A stretch of DNA of 23,448 nt from JAAERC01 sp965602655 (GTDB taxonomy: Bacteria > Zixibacteria > MSB-5A5 > GN15 > PGXB01). The notes under the pieces were generated by a model, which was not told the DNA's origin, ran no database searches, and was given only the letters and a program-made list of their open reading frames with translations. Below, piece after piece: positions 1 through 7,679 of this stretch. The stretch lies in the NCBI GenBank assembly GCA_965602655.1, contig CBFCZE010000035.1:1-23448 (forward strand). The letters run 5' to 3'. Position numbers and translations under genes: made by a program. The number at the start of each line of letters is the position of its first letter. Within the stretch, counting starts at the first letter, position 1.

Positions 1-394
1 TGGCCGGATCAAGCGGAAAACTGGCATTTTTTTCCAGCCCGATAATTTCGCCCTCATCAAACGGATGATACATCTGATAATATTTTTTCAGAGCCTTGGC
101 GCCAATGTTGATAAAATCATCGATTCCCATATGTTCTTTGGTGACTTTTATCCTGTCCCGGTCCGGTCCTTCCCAGTCCTTGTGATAATCGGCCAGCATC
201 TCTTCTACCGGTTGAATTCTGCCGTTTACTTTAAATTTGTACAGTTTTTCAAGGGCACGATGCACGGCCGAACCAAGAAATATCTCGACACTTACCGGTT
301 TTTCAACGGTCGCTTTTTCAATATAATTAAACTTGTACTGGCGGGGGCAGTTTCGGAATTGGCCTATTTTTGAATAACTATAACTTTTTGTCAA
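1..394 (-). CDS. RecB-like PD-(D/E)XK nuclease family protein, N-terminal part
   Basis: The leftward reading frame is open from 394 to the window edge, about 131 codons. The start is a TTG at 392-394 preceded by GGAGG (complement at 399-403, 4 nt away); no in-frame ATG lies upstream. The N-terminus reads SKIGQFRNCPRQYKFNYIEK followed by FLGSAVHRALEKLY. That is the entry signature of the PDDEXK_1/RecB-type nuclease superfamily: a Ser/Cys-Pro-x-x-Tyr start, then a G-x-x-x-H-x-x-L motif whose His helps bind the catalytic metal. The catalytic Asp and Glu-x-Lys would lie beyond the edge, so activity cannot be judged. Known relatives act in recombination, CRISPR adaptation (Cas4) or as stand-alone exonucleases; which one applies here is not visible. 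It sits downstream of a terminator and has its own promoter, so it is probably transcribed separately from the pyr operon. Confidence 0.75.
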   Translation of the reverse strand, partial: MTKSYSYSKIGQFRNCPRQYKFNYIEKATVEKPVSVEIFLGSAVHRALEKLYKFKVNGRIQPVEEMLADYHKDWEGPDRDRIKVTKEHMGIDDFINIGAKALKKYYQMYHPFDEGEIIGLEKNASFPLDPA

Positions 395-434
395 AATTCC
401 TCCAAAAATCTTTATTAGAAATTAACGATAATCC

Positions 435-464
435 AATATACCGAAAATCATCCGGAAAAATCAA
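435..464 (-). promoter_or_regulatory. Putative sigma-70-type promoter for the RecB-like nuclease gene
   Basis: On the minus strand TTGATT (complement 459-464) is followed after 18 nt by TATATT (complement 435-440). It lies between the terminator at 474-499 and the TTG start at 394, giving a leader of about 35 nt. The call rests on hexamer match only. Confidence 0.45.
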
Positions 465-473
465 TCACATAAT

Positions 474-499
474 AAAAAACGCCCGTCGAAAACGGGCGT
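474..499 (-). terminator. Rho-independent terminator closing the pyr-containing operon
   Basis: On the minus strand there is a perfect 8-bp GC-rich stem, ACGCCCGT and ACGGGCGT (positions 499-492 and 486-479), with a 5-nt loop at 487-491. A run of five T follows directly (complement of 474-478), then ATT. It starts 26 nt past the stop codon of the outer-membrane barrel gene at 526. It is the clearest intrinsic terminator in the window. Confidence 0.88.
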
Positions 500-525
500 C
501 TAAGATATTGAATTACTTTTATCTA

Positions 526-1062
526 TCAGAAACCAAGCATAACGCCGGCCGCAAGTGTAAAATACCGCCCGTTGCCGTCCTCAAAATTGGTCCAATAATG
601 ACGGTATTCTCCATAAACTGATATTGGCGCGGCCGGAGGTGCAATCCTAATACCGCCAATAAAATGAAAACCGGTTCCATAAACACCGGATCCGCCCGTC
701 AGCCCAAAGGCGCTAATTGTACCGCCTATAGCATGCATCCCGAAACCTAATCCGGCGTATGGTTTCAATAGAGATAATTCAAACGGTTTAACGATTGAAG
801 CATTAAAAGTCAAAAAATGTTTTGTTCCCTCAATTGGAACGCCATCGTCCGATTTATACTTTTTCCAGGAATATTCAAAAGTTCCTATTATATCTATAGC
901 CGGCAGAGCCGTAAATCTGTAATCGACTCCAATCAAGGTCATACCTTTATCGTATATATCACTTTTGGCGTCTTTGGAAAATCCGAATTTGGCACCGATA
1001 CCTGCAAAAGCCATAGTCGGCACTACAAATATAATAATAAGCAATAAAAATGGCTTTTTCAT
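526..1062 (-). CDS. Small outer-membrane beta-barrel protein
   Basis: A 178-residue exported protein. Residues 1-20 form a classical Sec signal peptide (KK, hydrophobic core, AFA cleavage before GIGAKFG). The mature part alternates polar and hydrophobic residues with many Gly and aromatics and ends LAAGVMLGF, a C-terminal phenylalanine typical of barrels inserted by BamA. The size suits an 8-strand OmpA/OmpW-like barrel. The start is well supported: AAGGAGG lies 7 nt upstream of the ATG. It begins 54 nt after the pyrF stop on the same strand and ends before the terminator at 474-499, so it is probably the last gene of the operon, although its strong ribosome site would also suit independent expression. 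No specific function is recognisable. Confidence 0.82.
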   Translation of the reverse strand: MKKPFLLLIIIFVVPTMAFAGIGAKFGFSKDAKSDIYDKGMTLIGVDYRFTALPAIDIIGTFEYSWKKYKSDDGVPIEGTKHFLTFNASIVKPFELSLLKPYAGLGFGMHAIGGTISAFGLTGGSGVYGTGFHFIGGIRIAPPAAPISVYGEYRHYWTNFEDGNGRYFTLAAGVMLGF

Positions 1063-1116
1063 AATGTCTCCTCCTTAAGATTCTAATCGGCTTTCCGTGG
1101 CATTTATTAATGAAAA

Positions 1117-1980
1117 TCAGGATTCCCTTTTATAATCGGTGCGGCTGTCCTTTTTCTCCTGCTCGACATTTTTTCGGATATCATCGATGATTGAATTTAA
1201 CCTTTGGACCTCGACTCGGGCCGCCTTGTCAAAATCTTCATTGCTGCCGGAGGCGTACAGAATTGAACGGGATACATTTATCAAGGCCAGCTTTTTGAAA
1301 TCATCAGTCCCGGCCCGGGCGGCGACCTCCAGATTACCGCCCTGAGCTCCCACACCCGGAATGAGTATTGGACAATCATTGGCCGCCTTACGGATATCGG
1401 CCAACTGTTCCGGATGAGTCGCCCCGACCACCAATCCAAGATTTTGTTCCTTATCCCAATAAGCTACCTTTTCGGCGACGTACATATAGATCGGCTTGTT
1501 AACAACATGCATAAATTGAAATTCACGACTGCCCGGATTTGATGTCAGACATAGAATAAAGGCTCCTTTACCCTGATAATCCAAAAATGGCCTGATAGCA
1601 TCGTACCCCATATAAGGATTCAGCGTAACCCAATCGGCTTTGTACCGCTCAAAAACGGCCGCGGCATAATGCACGGCGGTGCTACCGATATCGCCCATCT
1701 TGCCATCGAGAATAACTCTGACATCATCGGGAATCTTTTTTACAATCTCTTCAAGCAAGGACAATCCCTCCGGTCCCAATTCCATAAAAAAGGCAAGATT
1801 CGGTTTATAGGCGGCCACTATATCGCAGGTGGCCTCGATTATCTTTACGGCAAAGTCATACATCCCTTTTATACTTGATGAATATTCCGAGGGAATCCTT
1901 TTCCTGTCGAGATCAAGCCCGACACAAATCATTGAATTATTTTTTTCTTGTATCTCTTTTAGTTCGCCAACAGCGCTCAT
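1117..1980 (-). CDS. pyrF: Orotidine 5'-phosphate decarboxylase (type 2 PyrF)
   Basis: Decarboxylates OMP to UMP, the last step of de novo pyrimidine synthesis, in the cytosol. At 287 residues it matches the longer type 2 subfamily rather than the ~230-residue E. coli form. The active-site signature DGKMGDIGST is at residues 92-101, with Lys94 the expected catalytic lysine and Asp92/Asp97 its partners. An N-terminal GLDLD (21-25) begins the first TIM-barrel strand, NPYMGYDA follows mid-protein, and a PGVGAQGG phosphate-binding loop is near the C-terminus. The ATG overlaps the pyrD stop by 4 nt (ATGA), so the two are translationally coupled. The last ~20 residues are charged and probably a disordered tail. 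Confidence 0.95.
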   Translation of the reverse strand: MSAVGELKEIQEKNNSMICVGLDLDRKRIPSEYSSSIKGMYDFAVKIIEATCDIVAAYKPNLAFFMELGPEGLSLLEEIVKKIPDDVRVILDGKMGDIGSTAVHYAAAVFERYKADWVTLNPYMGYDAIRPFLDYQGKGAFILCLTSNPGSREFQFMHVVNKPIYMYVAEKVAYWDKEQNLGLVVGATHPEQLADIRKAANDCPILIPGVGAQGGNLEVAARAGTDDFKKLALINVSRSILYASGSNEDFDKAARVEVQRLNSIIDDIRKNVEQEKKDSRTDYKRES

Positions 1981-2894
1981 TTATATATCCTCACCTGACC
2001 GGTTAAATCTCTTATTGATTCCATTTTATTTTTTGACATGTACTTTTTTAGCCGTTTTACAATTTTTAGCGGTGCGTCCGGCTCAACAAATAAAGCCGTA
2101 CCAATCTGTACGGCCGATGCCCCGCAGAGGAAAAATTCGATAACATCTCTGAAATCCGATATACCGCCAATCCCGATAATTGGAATTTTGACGGTATTAT
2201 AAACTTTAAATACCGAGGCCAGCGCGACCGGTTTTATGGCCGGTCCGGAGAGACCGCCGGTATTGTTGGTCAATCGGGGGCGAAATGATTCAATATCGAC
2301 TGCCATCCCAACCAGGGTATTAATCAACGACACCACATCGGCTCCGCCGTTTTCACAGGCCTTGGCAATCTCGGCAATATCGGTAACATTTGGCGAAAGC
2401 TTGGCGACAACCGGTCGGGAGAATACCTTTTTAACTTCTGAAACCGTATCTTCGGCCAGATTTGCATCGGAGGCAATTTCCATACCGGCATCAACATTGG
2501 GACAGGAGAAATTCAATTCGACCATATCGGCTCGGGGACAATCATCCAGTCGGGCGCAAAGATTGACATAATCACTCATACGGGTTCCGGCAACATTAAC
2601 AATTACTCGGGTATCAAACTTTTCAAGATAAGCCAGTTTTTCCTCAACGAATTTATCGACGCCGACATTGGCCAGACCGATAGCATTAAGCATACCGGAA
2701 CTGACTTCAGCAGTGCGCGGCGGAGGATGACCATCACGCGGTTTCAGAGTGATCGTCTTGGTTACAATGCCGCCCAGATGTGACAGATTAAAAATATCAG
2801 CCAGTTCTTCGCCGTAGCCGCAGGTTCCCGATGCGGTCAATATTGGATTTTTAAAAGAGACGCCGGCTATTTCAACCGAAAGATCCGGTTTCAT
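1977..2894 (-). CDS. pyrD: Dihydroorotate dehydrogenase, class 1B catalytic subunit
   Basis: Oxidises dihydroorotate to orotate with FMN and passes electrons to PyrK, which reduces NAD+. The 305-residue length is usual for the family. Visible signatures are ASGTCGYGEE (21-30) at the FMN site, VTKT with Lys46, the substrate-binding MLNAIGLAN (68-76), and NFSCPN (128-133), whose Cys131 is the class 1 catalytic base; class 2 enzymes have Ser here. IIGIGGI forms the phosphate-binding strand near the C-terminus. The class 1B assignment is confirmed by the pyrK gene directly upstream. The start ATG overlaps the pyrK stop by ATGA and its own stop overlaps pyrF in the same way, so the three pyr genes form a coupled unit. 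Confidence 0.95.
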   Translation of the reverse strand: MKPDLSVEIAGVSFKNPILTASGTCGYGEELADIFNLSHLGGIVTKTITLKPRDGHPPPRTAEVSSGMLNAIGLANVGVDKFVEEKLAYLEKFDTRVIVNVAGTRMSDYVNLCARLDDCPRADMVELNFSCPNVDAGMEIASDANLAEDTVSEVKKVFSRPVVAKLSPNVTDIAEIAKACENGGADVVSLINTLVGMAVDIESFRPRLTNNTGGLSGPAIKPVALASVFKVYNTVKIPIIGIGGISDFRDVIEFFLCGASAVQIGTALFVEPDAPLKIVKRLKKYMSKNKMESIRDLTGQVRIYK

Positions 2895-3682
2895 AAAATA
2901 ATCTCTCCTATATTATAAATCGGCCCTTCCCGACAAACTCTGGTATAACCGCCGGTTCGTAACGGTTTGATACAACCCAAACAGATACCAATGCCGCACG
3001 GCATCGGCGCCTCCAAAGACATTTGCCCCGGAATTTTATACTTCATGGCCAATTGATCAAACGCCTTTAACATCCCTTCCGGTCCGCAAGCATATATGAC
3101 CTTGTCGCCATTGTTTTGAGAAATCCAATCTTCCAAAGCCGAAGTCACCAGGCCTTTGATTCCTAAAGAGCCGTCTTCGGTAACCAAAATTAAATTCAGA
3201 CTAAGCTTTTTTATGAGAGCCAGTTCCACCAAATCGGAGCGCCCCCGACCGCCGTAGAAGAAAAATAGTTTTTTGGGATCGTGACCTTTTTCAATCAGAT
3301 GTTTGGCAAAATAATAAATCGGGGGGACACCTATACCGCCGGCCGTTAATCCGACCAGTCCGTTTCGTTTTGGTTCTCTGAAACTGTTGCCAAGCGGCCC
3401 GAGAACGCCAAGTTTATCGCCCTTTTTAATTGAAGCCATTGCCGAAGTTCCCCGGCCAACTACTTTGAACAGAATTTCAAAAGATCTTTCTTCGACATTA
3501 ACAGAATAAACCGAAAATGCACGTCTGAAAAATATGCTGCTATTAGGAATTTGCAGGTGAACAAACTGACCCGGGCGAATTGATTTTATTTTGGAAAACG
3601 GAGCCATGTTTATTGTAAAATACCCCGGAGCCAGATTTTTCTTTTTTACAACCGAGATGTTCTCTACAACAATTTTACTCAT
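2891..3682 (-). CDS. pyrK: Dihydroorotate dehydrogenase electron-transfer subunit
   Basis: The FAD and [2Fe-2S] subunit that links PyrD to NAD+. It is a ferredoxin-reductase-type protein of 263 residues, the family norm. The N-terminal barrel carries FFRRAFSVYS, the R-x-[FY]-S FAD-binding motif. The NAD-binding half begins GLTAGGIGVPPIYY and includes YACGPEGML. The cluster ligands are all present as Cys229-x4-Cys234-x2-Cys237-x12-Cys250, close to the canonical PyrK spacing. It starts on an ATG that overlaps the stop of the upstream TPR lipoprotein gene by 4 nt, an unusual partner for a soluble cytosolic flavoprotein. Confidence 0.95.
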   Translation of the reverse strand: MSKIVVENISVVKKKNLAPGYFTINMAPFSKIKSIRPGQFVHLQIPNSSIFFRRAFSVYSVNVEERSFEILFKVVGRGTSAMASIKKGDKLGVLGPLGNSFREPKRNGLVGLTAGGIGVPPIYYFAKHLIEKGHDPKKLFFFYGGRGRSDLVELALIKKLSLNLILVTEDGSLGIKGLVTSALEDWISQNNGDKVIYACGPEGMLKAFDQLAMKYKIPGQMSLEAPMPCGIGICLGCIKPLRTGGYTRVCREGPIYNIGEIIL

Positions 3683-5814
3683 CTTATTCCCTGCGGTCGC
3701 TCAACAAGGAATTTGTACACAAACCACGTATCATACTCCTCCGGTTCCATCCAGCCGGTATCAAAACGGGAAGCTTTGACAACCTCCTCGGCTTCTTTAT
3801 TCAATTCCGGCGATTCGGTTGGATTCATTAACCGCTGATCATCAATTTCACCAAAAGCATTTATTTTGATTTGAAAAACCAAATTACCGTAGAAATTGGT
3901 TATATAAGCCGAGGGCGGATATCGAAACTCGCGGTCAACTCGAATCGGCCTCTGTTCAGTTTCGCGTATTGTATTTCCGTCCGGATCAATATAATTTCTA
4001 TCCTCCTGATACATAACCCGGTTATCATCCAGGGGTGAAACAGGCGCGACACTGGTATCGACCACCGGTATACCGTTATCGATTTCATCATAGGCTTCTT
4101 CATCAAGGGCCTGATCAATCGGTTTCTTTACCTTGCCTTCGTGCATCAGCAGTTTTTGGTCAGCCTCTTTCCCGTATACGGTGTTGGGGAAGGAATCAAC
4201 AAAATCGACATAAGTGTAATAAAGCGATGAATCTCCCGGACTGGCAAACTCTTCATTTATCCAGATCGAAGCATATTTTGCCTGTATATTTAAATTTGAC
4301 TCTGGAAAACTATCGGCTATAAAGTTGAAGTAATGATTGGCCGAGTCAATATTGCCCTCCTCAAAAGCAAACTGTTCGGCCTTATGATAATAATATCTGG
4401 CATAACCGGTATCAATCGCCGTTCCCGCCAACCCCAGGAGATCAATCGCTTCCGGGGCAAAATCGGAACGGATATAATCCCTTAGAACTATCCGGAGTGT
4501 AGAATCAAAAGCCAGGGTGTCATTATAGTAATCGCGCTGGAGTGTCGCCATCGCTATCAGTGCCTGGGGAGCCAGATATGATTCCGGAAAATTTTTAATT
4601 ATGTATTCAAACTCCTGATAGGCAGAGTCGGGTTTATCGAGCTGGAAAAAATACAACTCGCCCAGAAGATATTGAGTAGCCGCGGCGCTGTCTATTTCTT
4701 CCCGGGTTGACGACGTATCCAAAACATATCTATTCAAAAATTGCTCCAACTTTCCAATATCGGATGATCGCTGCAGGGCATCCTTATAAATGCTCTCTTC
4801 AACTTTACGGTTTTTGGCTTTGTCATAATAACTCTTGGCCATTTTATAATCCTCATAATCAAATTGATAAATAAGCCCAAGATTATAATTGGCGGTCGCA
4901 CCGGCGGCATTACCGGAGCTCTCGATAGACACTTCCTGATAAATCGCCTCGGCCAGAAGAATATCACCGTCCAATTCGTGGCCCAAAGCCAACTGGAGTT
5001 TTACCTGACCCAGCGAATCATAATAGTCGGGATTTTCGGCCAACTGATAAAAGTAATCCATTCCCTTTTCAATATCATTTAGGAAGTAACTGCATTCGCC
5101 GGCCCGGAAAGTTGCCTGGTATTCTTCATCCAAACCCGATTCCAGCGCAAGAATCTTTAAATAATTGTCCAGGGCATCCTTATATTTAAATCTGGTGAAA
5201 TAGCCGTCAGCGATATACTTTTGAGCAGCGAGCTTATCCTTTTCATCGCCAAGAGAATCAACTATCGATTGAAAATATTTTCGAGAGGTTTCGTAATCCT
5301 TATTTTCAAAATAATATTCTCCCAGAGACATGGCGGCATCGCCTTTTACCGTTTTTTCCACACTTTCGGCAAACATTTTCTCAAAGAGAGTCATAGCTTC
5401 GGCCTCATCACCCAATTTCAGTTTCGTTTTGGCCAGATAGATTCGGACTCCCTTAATATCTTTAAATTCGGGAAATTCGGCTAACAGTTCACGAAATCGC
5501 TTTTCGGCACGATTATAATTTTTGGTGTAATAATGCGAGATCCCATTAACATACAACGCATCATCGTACCATTTGGAATTGGGATATTTTTCCAAAACTT
5601 TATCAGATTTTTCAATGGCCTTGTTGTAGGAACCTTTATCGATTAACGAACTTTTCCCTTTTCTTTCTTTTCTTTTTGCTTCGGCTTCATTGAAAGCTTT
5701 TCGGGCATGATAAAAAGTATTGTAATAAACGCATCCTGAAAAAAGAGCCATCAGCAACAGGAGCGCGATTATTTTATTAAACCGATTCATAAGTATAATT
5801 TTGAATATATCCAT
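3679..5814 (-). CDS. TPR-repeat lipoprotein with a TonB-C-like C-terminal domain
   Basis: A 711-residue envelope protein. A lipoprotein signal ends in LFSGC; the mature protein would begin Cys-Val-Tyr-Tyr-Asn. Valine at +2 suggests the outer membrane under the enterobacterial rule, which may not hold here. About residues 55-560 are many degenerate TPR units (for example NYNRAEKRFRELLAEFPEF and DYETSRKYFQSIVDS), resembling BamD/YbgF-type scaffolds. After an acidic linker, roughly residues 605-705 read PPSAYITNFYGNLVFQIKIN...GEIDD, an Ala-rich helix, then a Trp-Phe-x-Tyr-Lys-Phe strand, which resembles the TonB C-terminal fold. The ATG at 5790, overlapping the upstream stop by 14 nt, gives a compact 20-residue signal and may be the true start. 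The specific role is unknown; a scaffold or assembly function is inference. Confidence 0.8.
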   Translation of the reverse strand: MDIFKIILMNRFNKIIALLLLMALFSGCVYYNTFYHARKAFNEAEAKRKERKGKSSLIDKGSYNKAIEKSDKVLEKYPNSKWYDDALYVNGISHYYTKNYNRAEKRFRELLAEFPEFKDIKGVRIYLAKTKLKLGDEAEAMTLFEKMFAESVEKTVKGDAAMSLGEYYFENKDYETSRKYFQSIVDSLGDEKDKLAAQKYIADGYFTRFKYKDALDNYLKILALESGLDEEYQATFRAGECSYFLNDIEKGMDYFYQLAENPDYYDSLGQVKLQLALGHELDGDILLAEAIYQEVSIESSGNAAGATANYNLGLIYQFDYEDYKMAKSYYDKAKNRKVEESIYKDALQRSSDIGKLEQFLNRYVLDTSSTREEIDSAAATQYLLGELYFFQLDKPDSAYQEFEYIIKNFPESYLAPQALIAMATLQRDYYNDTLAFDSTLRIVLRDYIRSDFAPEAIDLLGLAGTAIDTGYARYYYHKAEQFAFEEGNIDSANHYFNFIADSFPESNLNIQAKYASIWINEEFASPGDSSLYYTYVDFVDSFPNTVYGKEADQKLLMHEGKVKKPIDQALDEEAYDEIDNGIPVVDTSVAPVSPLDDNRVMYQEDRNYIDPDGNTIRETEQRPIRVDREFRYPPSAYITNFYGNLVFQIKINAFGEIDDQRLMNPTESPELNKEAEEVVKASRFDTGWMEPEEYDTWFVYKFLVERPQGIR

Positions 5815-6697
5815 TCTTTAAGCCTGCTTCATGGAAAGCGTCAACAGCCTGTTGAAATTCATCGGAGTTCAAGCGTCTTTTTATAATCTCGTCATCTAAC
5901 GCTTTATATGCCGGAAAATACTGACTCATCAGCGAAACATAAATCTCATCTGATACTTCGTTGGCCAAAAAATCAAATATCCCGTCGGAACCGGAAAGCC
6001 GACCGGGCAAAACCAGATGCCTGATTATCACGCCCGATTCGGCCCGACCGTTTTTATTTAATTTCAAATTTCCGGCCTGAGCAAACATCTCTTTTATGGC
6101 TGCCCGGTTAGTGACCACATAATTATCACAACCTGAATATTTCTTGGCAATTTTATCATCATTATATCGCATATCCACAAGATACACATCTATTATACCA
6201 TTAAGATACCCTAAAATCTCATCTTTTGCATATCCCGAGCAATTATATACAATCGGAATATCAAGCCCCTCGATTTTGGCCCGGCCCAGCGCTTTGAGAA
6301 TCATCGGCAACATATGATCCGGAGTCACAAAATTGATATTCTCGGCCCCGCGCTTCTGAAGATTCAGCATCATTTGAGCCAGTTCATCGTCGGAAACCTC
6401 AGAGCCGTTGCCATACTGTGAGATAGGGTAGTTCTGGCAGTATTTGCAGGATAGTGAGCAGTTTGACAAAAATATCGTTCCGGAGCCGCCGCCGCAGGAA
6501 ATCGGCGGTTCCTCGCCAAAATGGAGGTTAAAACTGGCGATACCAGCTTTGGCGCCCGAATTGCACTCACCGAACTCACCCTCCAGACGATTCACCCTGC
6601 ACTCCATCGGGCAAAGCTGGCAGTCGGACATCGAATTAAATAATTTTTCGCCGATTTTGATAATTTTGTCGGGGGAAATTTTGTTTTTGCCGTTCAC
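5777..6697 (-). CDS. Radical SAM protein, PflX / pyruvate formate-lyase activase-like
   Basis: A 306-residue cytosolic radical SAM enzyme. The [4Fe-4S]/SAM motif is Cys80-x3-Cys84-x2-Cys87 in NCSLSCKYCQNYPIS. An extra N-terminal cysteine cluster, Cys26-x2-Cys29-x3-Cys33-x11-Cys45, fits the COG1313 (PflX) family and suggests a second metal site. The phrase HFGEEPPISCGGGSGTIF before the motif is also typical of that family. These proteins resemble glycyl-radical activases, but no glycyl-radical enzyme is encoded nearby, so the substrate is unknown. The start is GTG (complement CAC at 6695-6697), 2 nt after the Sir2 stop, with only a weak purine-rich site. Its end overlaps the TPR lipoprotein start, so these genes are co-transcribed. 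Confidence 0.85.
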   Translation of the reverse strand: MNGKNKISPDKIIKIGEKLFNSMSDCQLCPMECRVNRLEGEFGECNSGAKAGIASFNLHFGEEPPISCGGGSGTIFLSNCSLSCKYCQNYPISQYGNGSEVSDDELAQMMLNLQKRGAENINFVTPDHMLPMILKALGRAKIEGLDIPIVYNCSGYAKDEILGYLNGIIDVYLVDMRYNDDKIAKKYSGCDNYVVTNRAAIKEMFAQAGNLKLNKNGRAESGVIIRHLVLPGRLSGSDGIFDFLANEVSDEIYVSLMSQYFPAYKALDDEIIKRRLNSDEFQQAVDAFHEAGLKNGYIQNYTYESV

Positions 6698-6699
6698 TT

Positions 6700-7446
6700 C
6701 TACTTTTCTTTTAGTTCCCTAATTTTTTCGACAATCTCCGGCATAATTTCGCCGGCTGGACCATGAATGGCATAGTCGGCGTATCCTGAAAGCGGTGTCG
6801 GGTCAAGATTGACCTCAGCCAAATAGGCTCCGCACTGCTTGGCCGTTACCGGCAGCGATGCGGCCGGATGAATCAGCGCCGAGGTTCCAATCGAGAAAAA
6901 CAGCTCGGCCCGCTCCGAGGCGGCAAAAGCGCTACTGATGACATCGGCCGGAAGCATCTCGCCAAACCAGACCACGTCGGGCCGTATTTTTCCGCCGCAT
7001 TCGCACTGCGGCAATTCGCCGCCGTCAAGATTGATTTCACCCTCATATGGTCTGGAGCAGTCCAGGCATTTATTAAGTGAGATATTGCCATGAACCTCAT
7101 ATATTTTTTCCGATCCGGCCATTCTATGAAGCCCGTCAACGTTCTGCGTAATCAGGGAGAAATCGTCGTATAGTTTTTCCATCTCCGCCAGTGCCTTATG
7201 GGCCGGATTGGGCCCCACCTCACTCATTAATTGCCGTCGCCACAAATACCAGTCCCAGACCAGTTTCGGATTGCTCATAAAAGCATCAACGGTCGCCAGC
7301 TCCTCAGCACGGAATTTTTTCCAGATACCGTCTTTGCCCCTGAAAGTCGGCACGCCCGATTCCGCCGATATTCCGGCGCCTGTTAGAACGGCTACTTTTT
7401 TGGCACTCTTGAGAATGCGTATAAAATCTTCCGGAAATTCAATCAT
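6700..7446 (-). CDS. cobB: Sir2-family NAD-dependent protein deacylase (CobB-like)
   Basis: Removes acyl groups from lysines using NAD+. The 248 residues hold all sirtuin signatures: GAGISAESGVPTFRG (23-37), TQNVDGLH (100-107), catalytic His119 in EVHGN, and zinc ligands Cys127, Cys130, Cys148, Cys150. Tyr67 and Arg70 (YLWR) fit the Y-x-x-R pair of class III sirtuins such as SIRT5 and E. coli CobB, which bind succinyl- and malonyl-lysine, so desuccinylase as well as deacetylase activity is likely. No strong ribosome site precedes the ATG. It is the first gene of the leftward operon, with the 7447-7679 promoter region upstream. The symbol is by family, not by demonstrated orthology. Confidence 0.93.
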   Translation of the reverse strand: MIEFPEDFIRILKSAKKVAVLTGAGISAESGVPTFRGKDGIWKKFRAEELATVDAFMSNPKLVWDWYLWRRQLMSEVGPNPAHKALAEMEKLYDDFSLITQNVDGLHRMAGSEKIYEVHGNISLNKCLDCSRPYEGEINLDGGELPQCECGGKIRPDVVWFGEMLPADVISSAFAASERAELFFSIGTSALIHPAASLPVTAKQCGAYLAEVNLDPTPLSGYADYAIHGPAGEIMPEIVEKIRELKEK

Positions 7447-7580
7447 ACTGTCAGATAAGATACGAAATTTTTCCGCCTGTGGAAACAGGAATTTATAAAT
7501 TGATTCTTCTGGGATTTAAATTAATCGAGTTTTCAAAATCAAACCGTCCCGTTTATATTAATAATTCCGGGGTATATATA

Positions 7581-7609
7581 TTGACTCAAAAATTAAAATA
7601 GATTATTTT
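7581..7609 (+). promoter_or_regulatory. Putative promoter for the barrel gene at 7680
   Basis: TTGACT at 7581-7586 and TATTTT at 7604-7609 are separated by 17 nt, giving a leader of about 65 nt. The surrounding gap 7447-7679 between divergent genes is strongly AT-rich. I found no convincing promoter there for the leftward Sir2 gene, only a small stem CCTGT-GGAA-ACAGG at 7476-7489 in its probable leader. Confidence 0.4.
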
Positions 7610-7679
7610 GTTTTATCATAAAAAATTGTATTTGTGAATTTAATTCGCAAAAAAGCAAACCAAAATATCGGAGAGTAAG

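Noticed and set aside
121..180. Apparent frameshift in the RecB-like gene
   Set aside because: Re-reading the bases at 141-180 showed a continuous frame (GPDRDRIKVTKEHMG); the break was my misreading.
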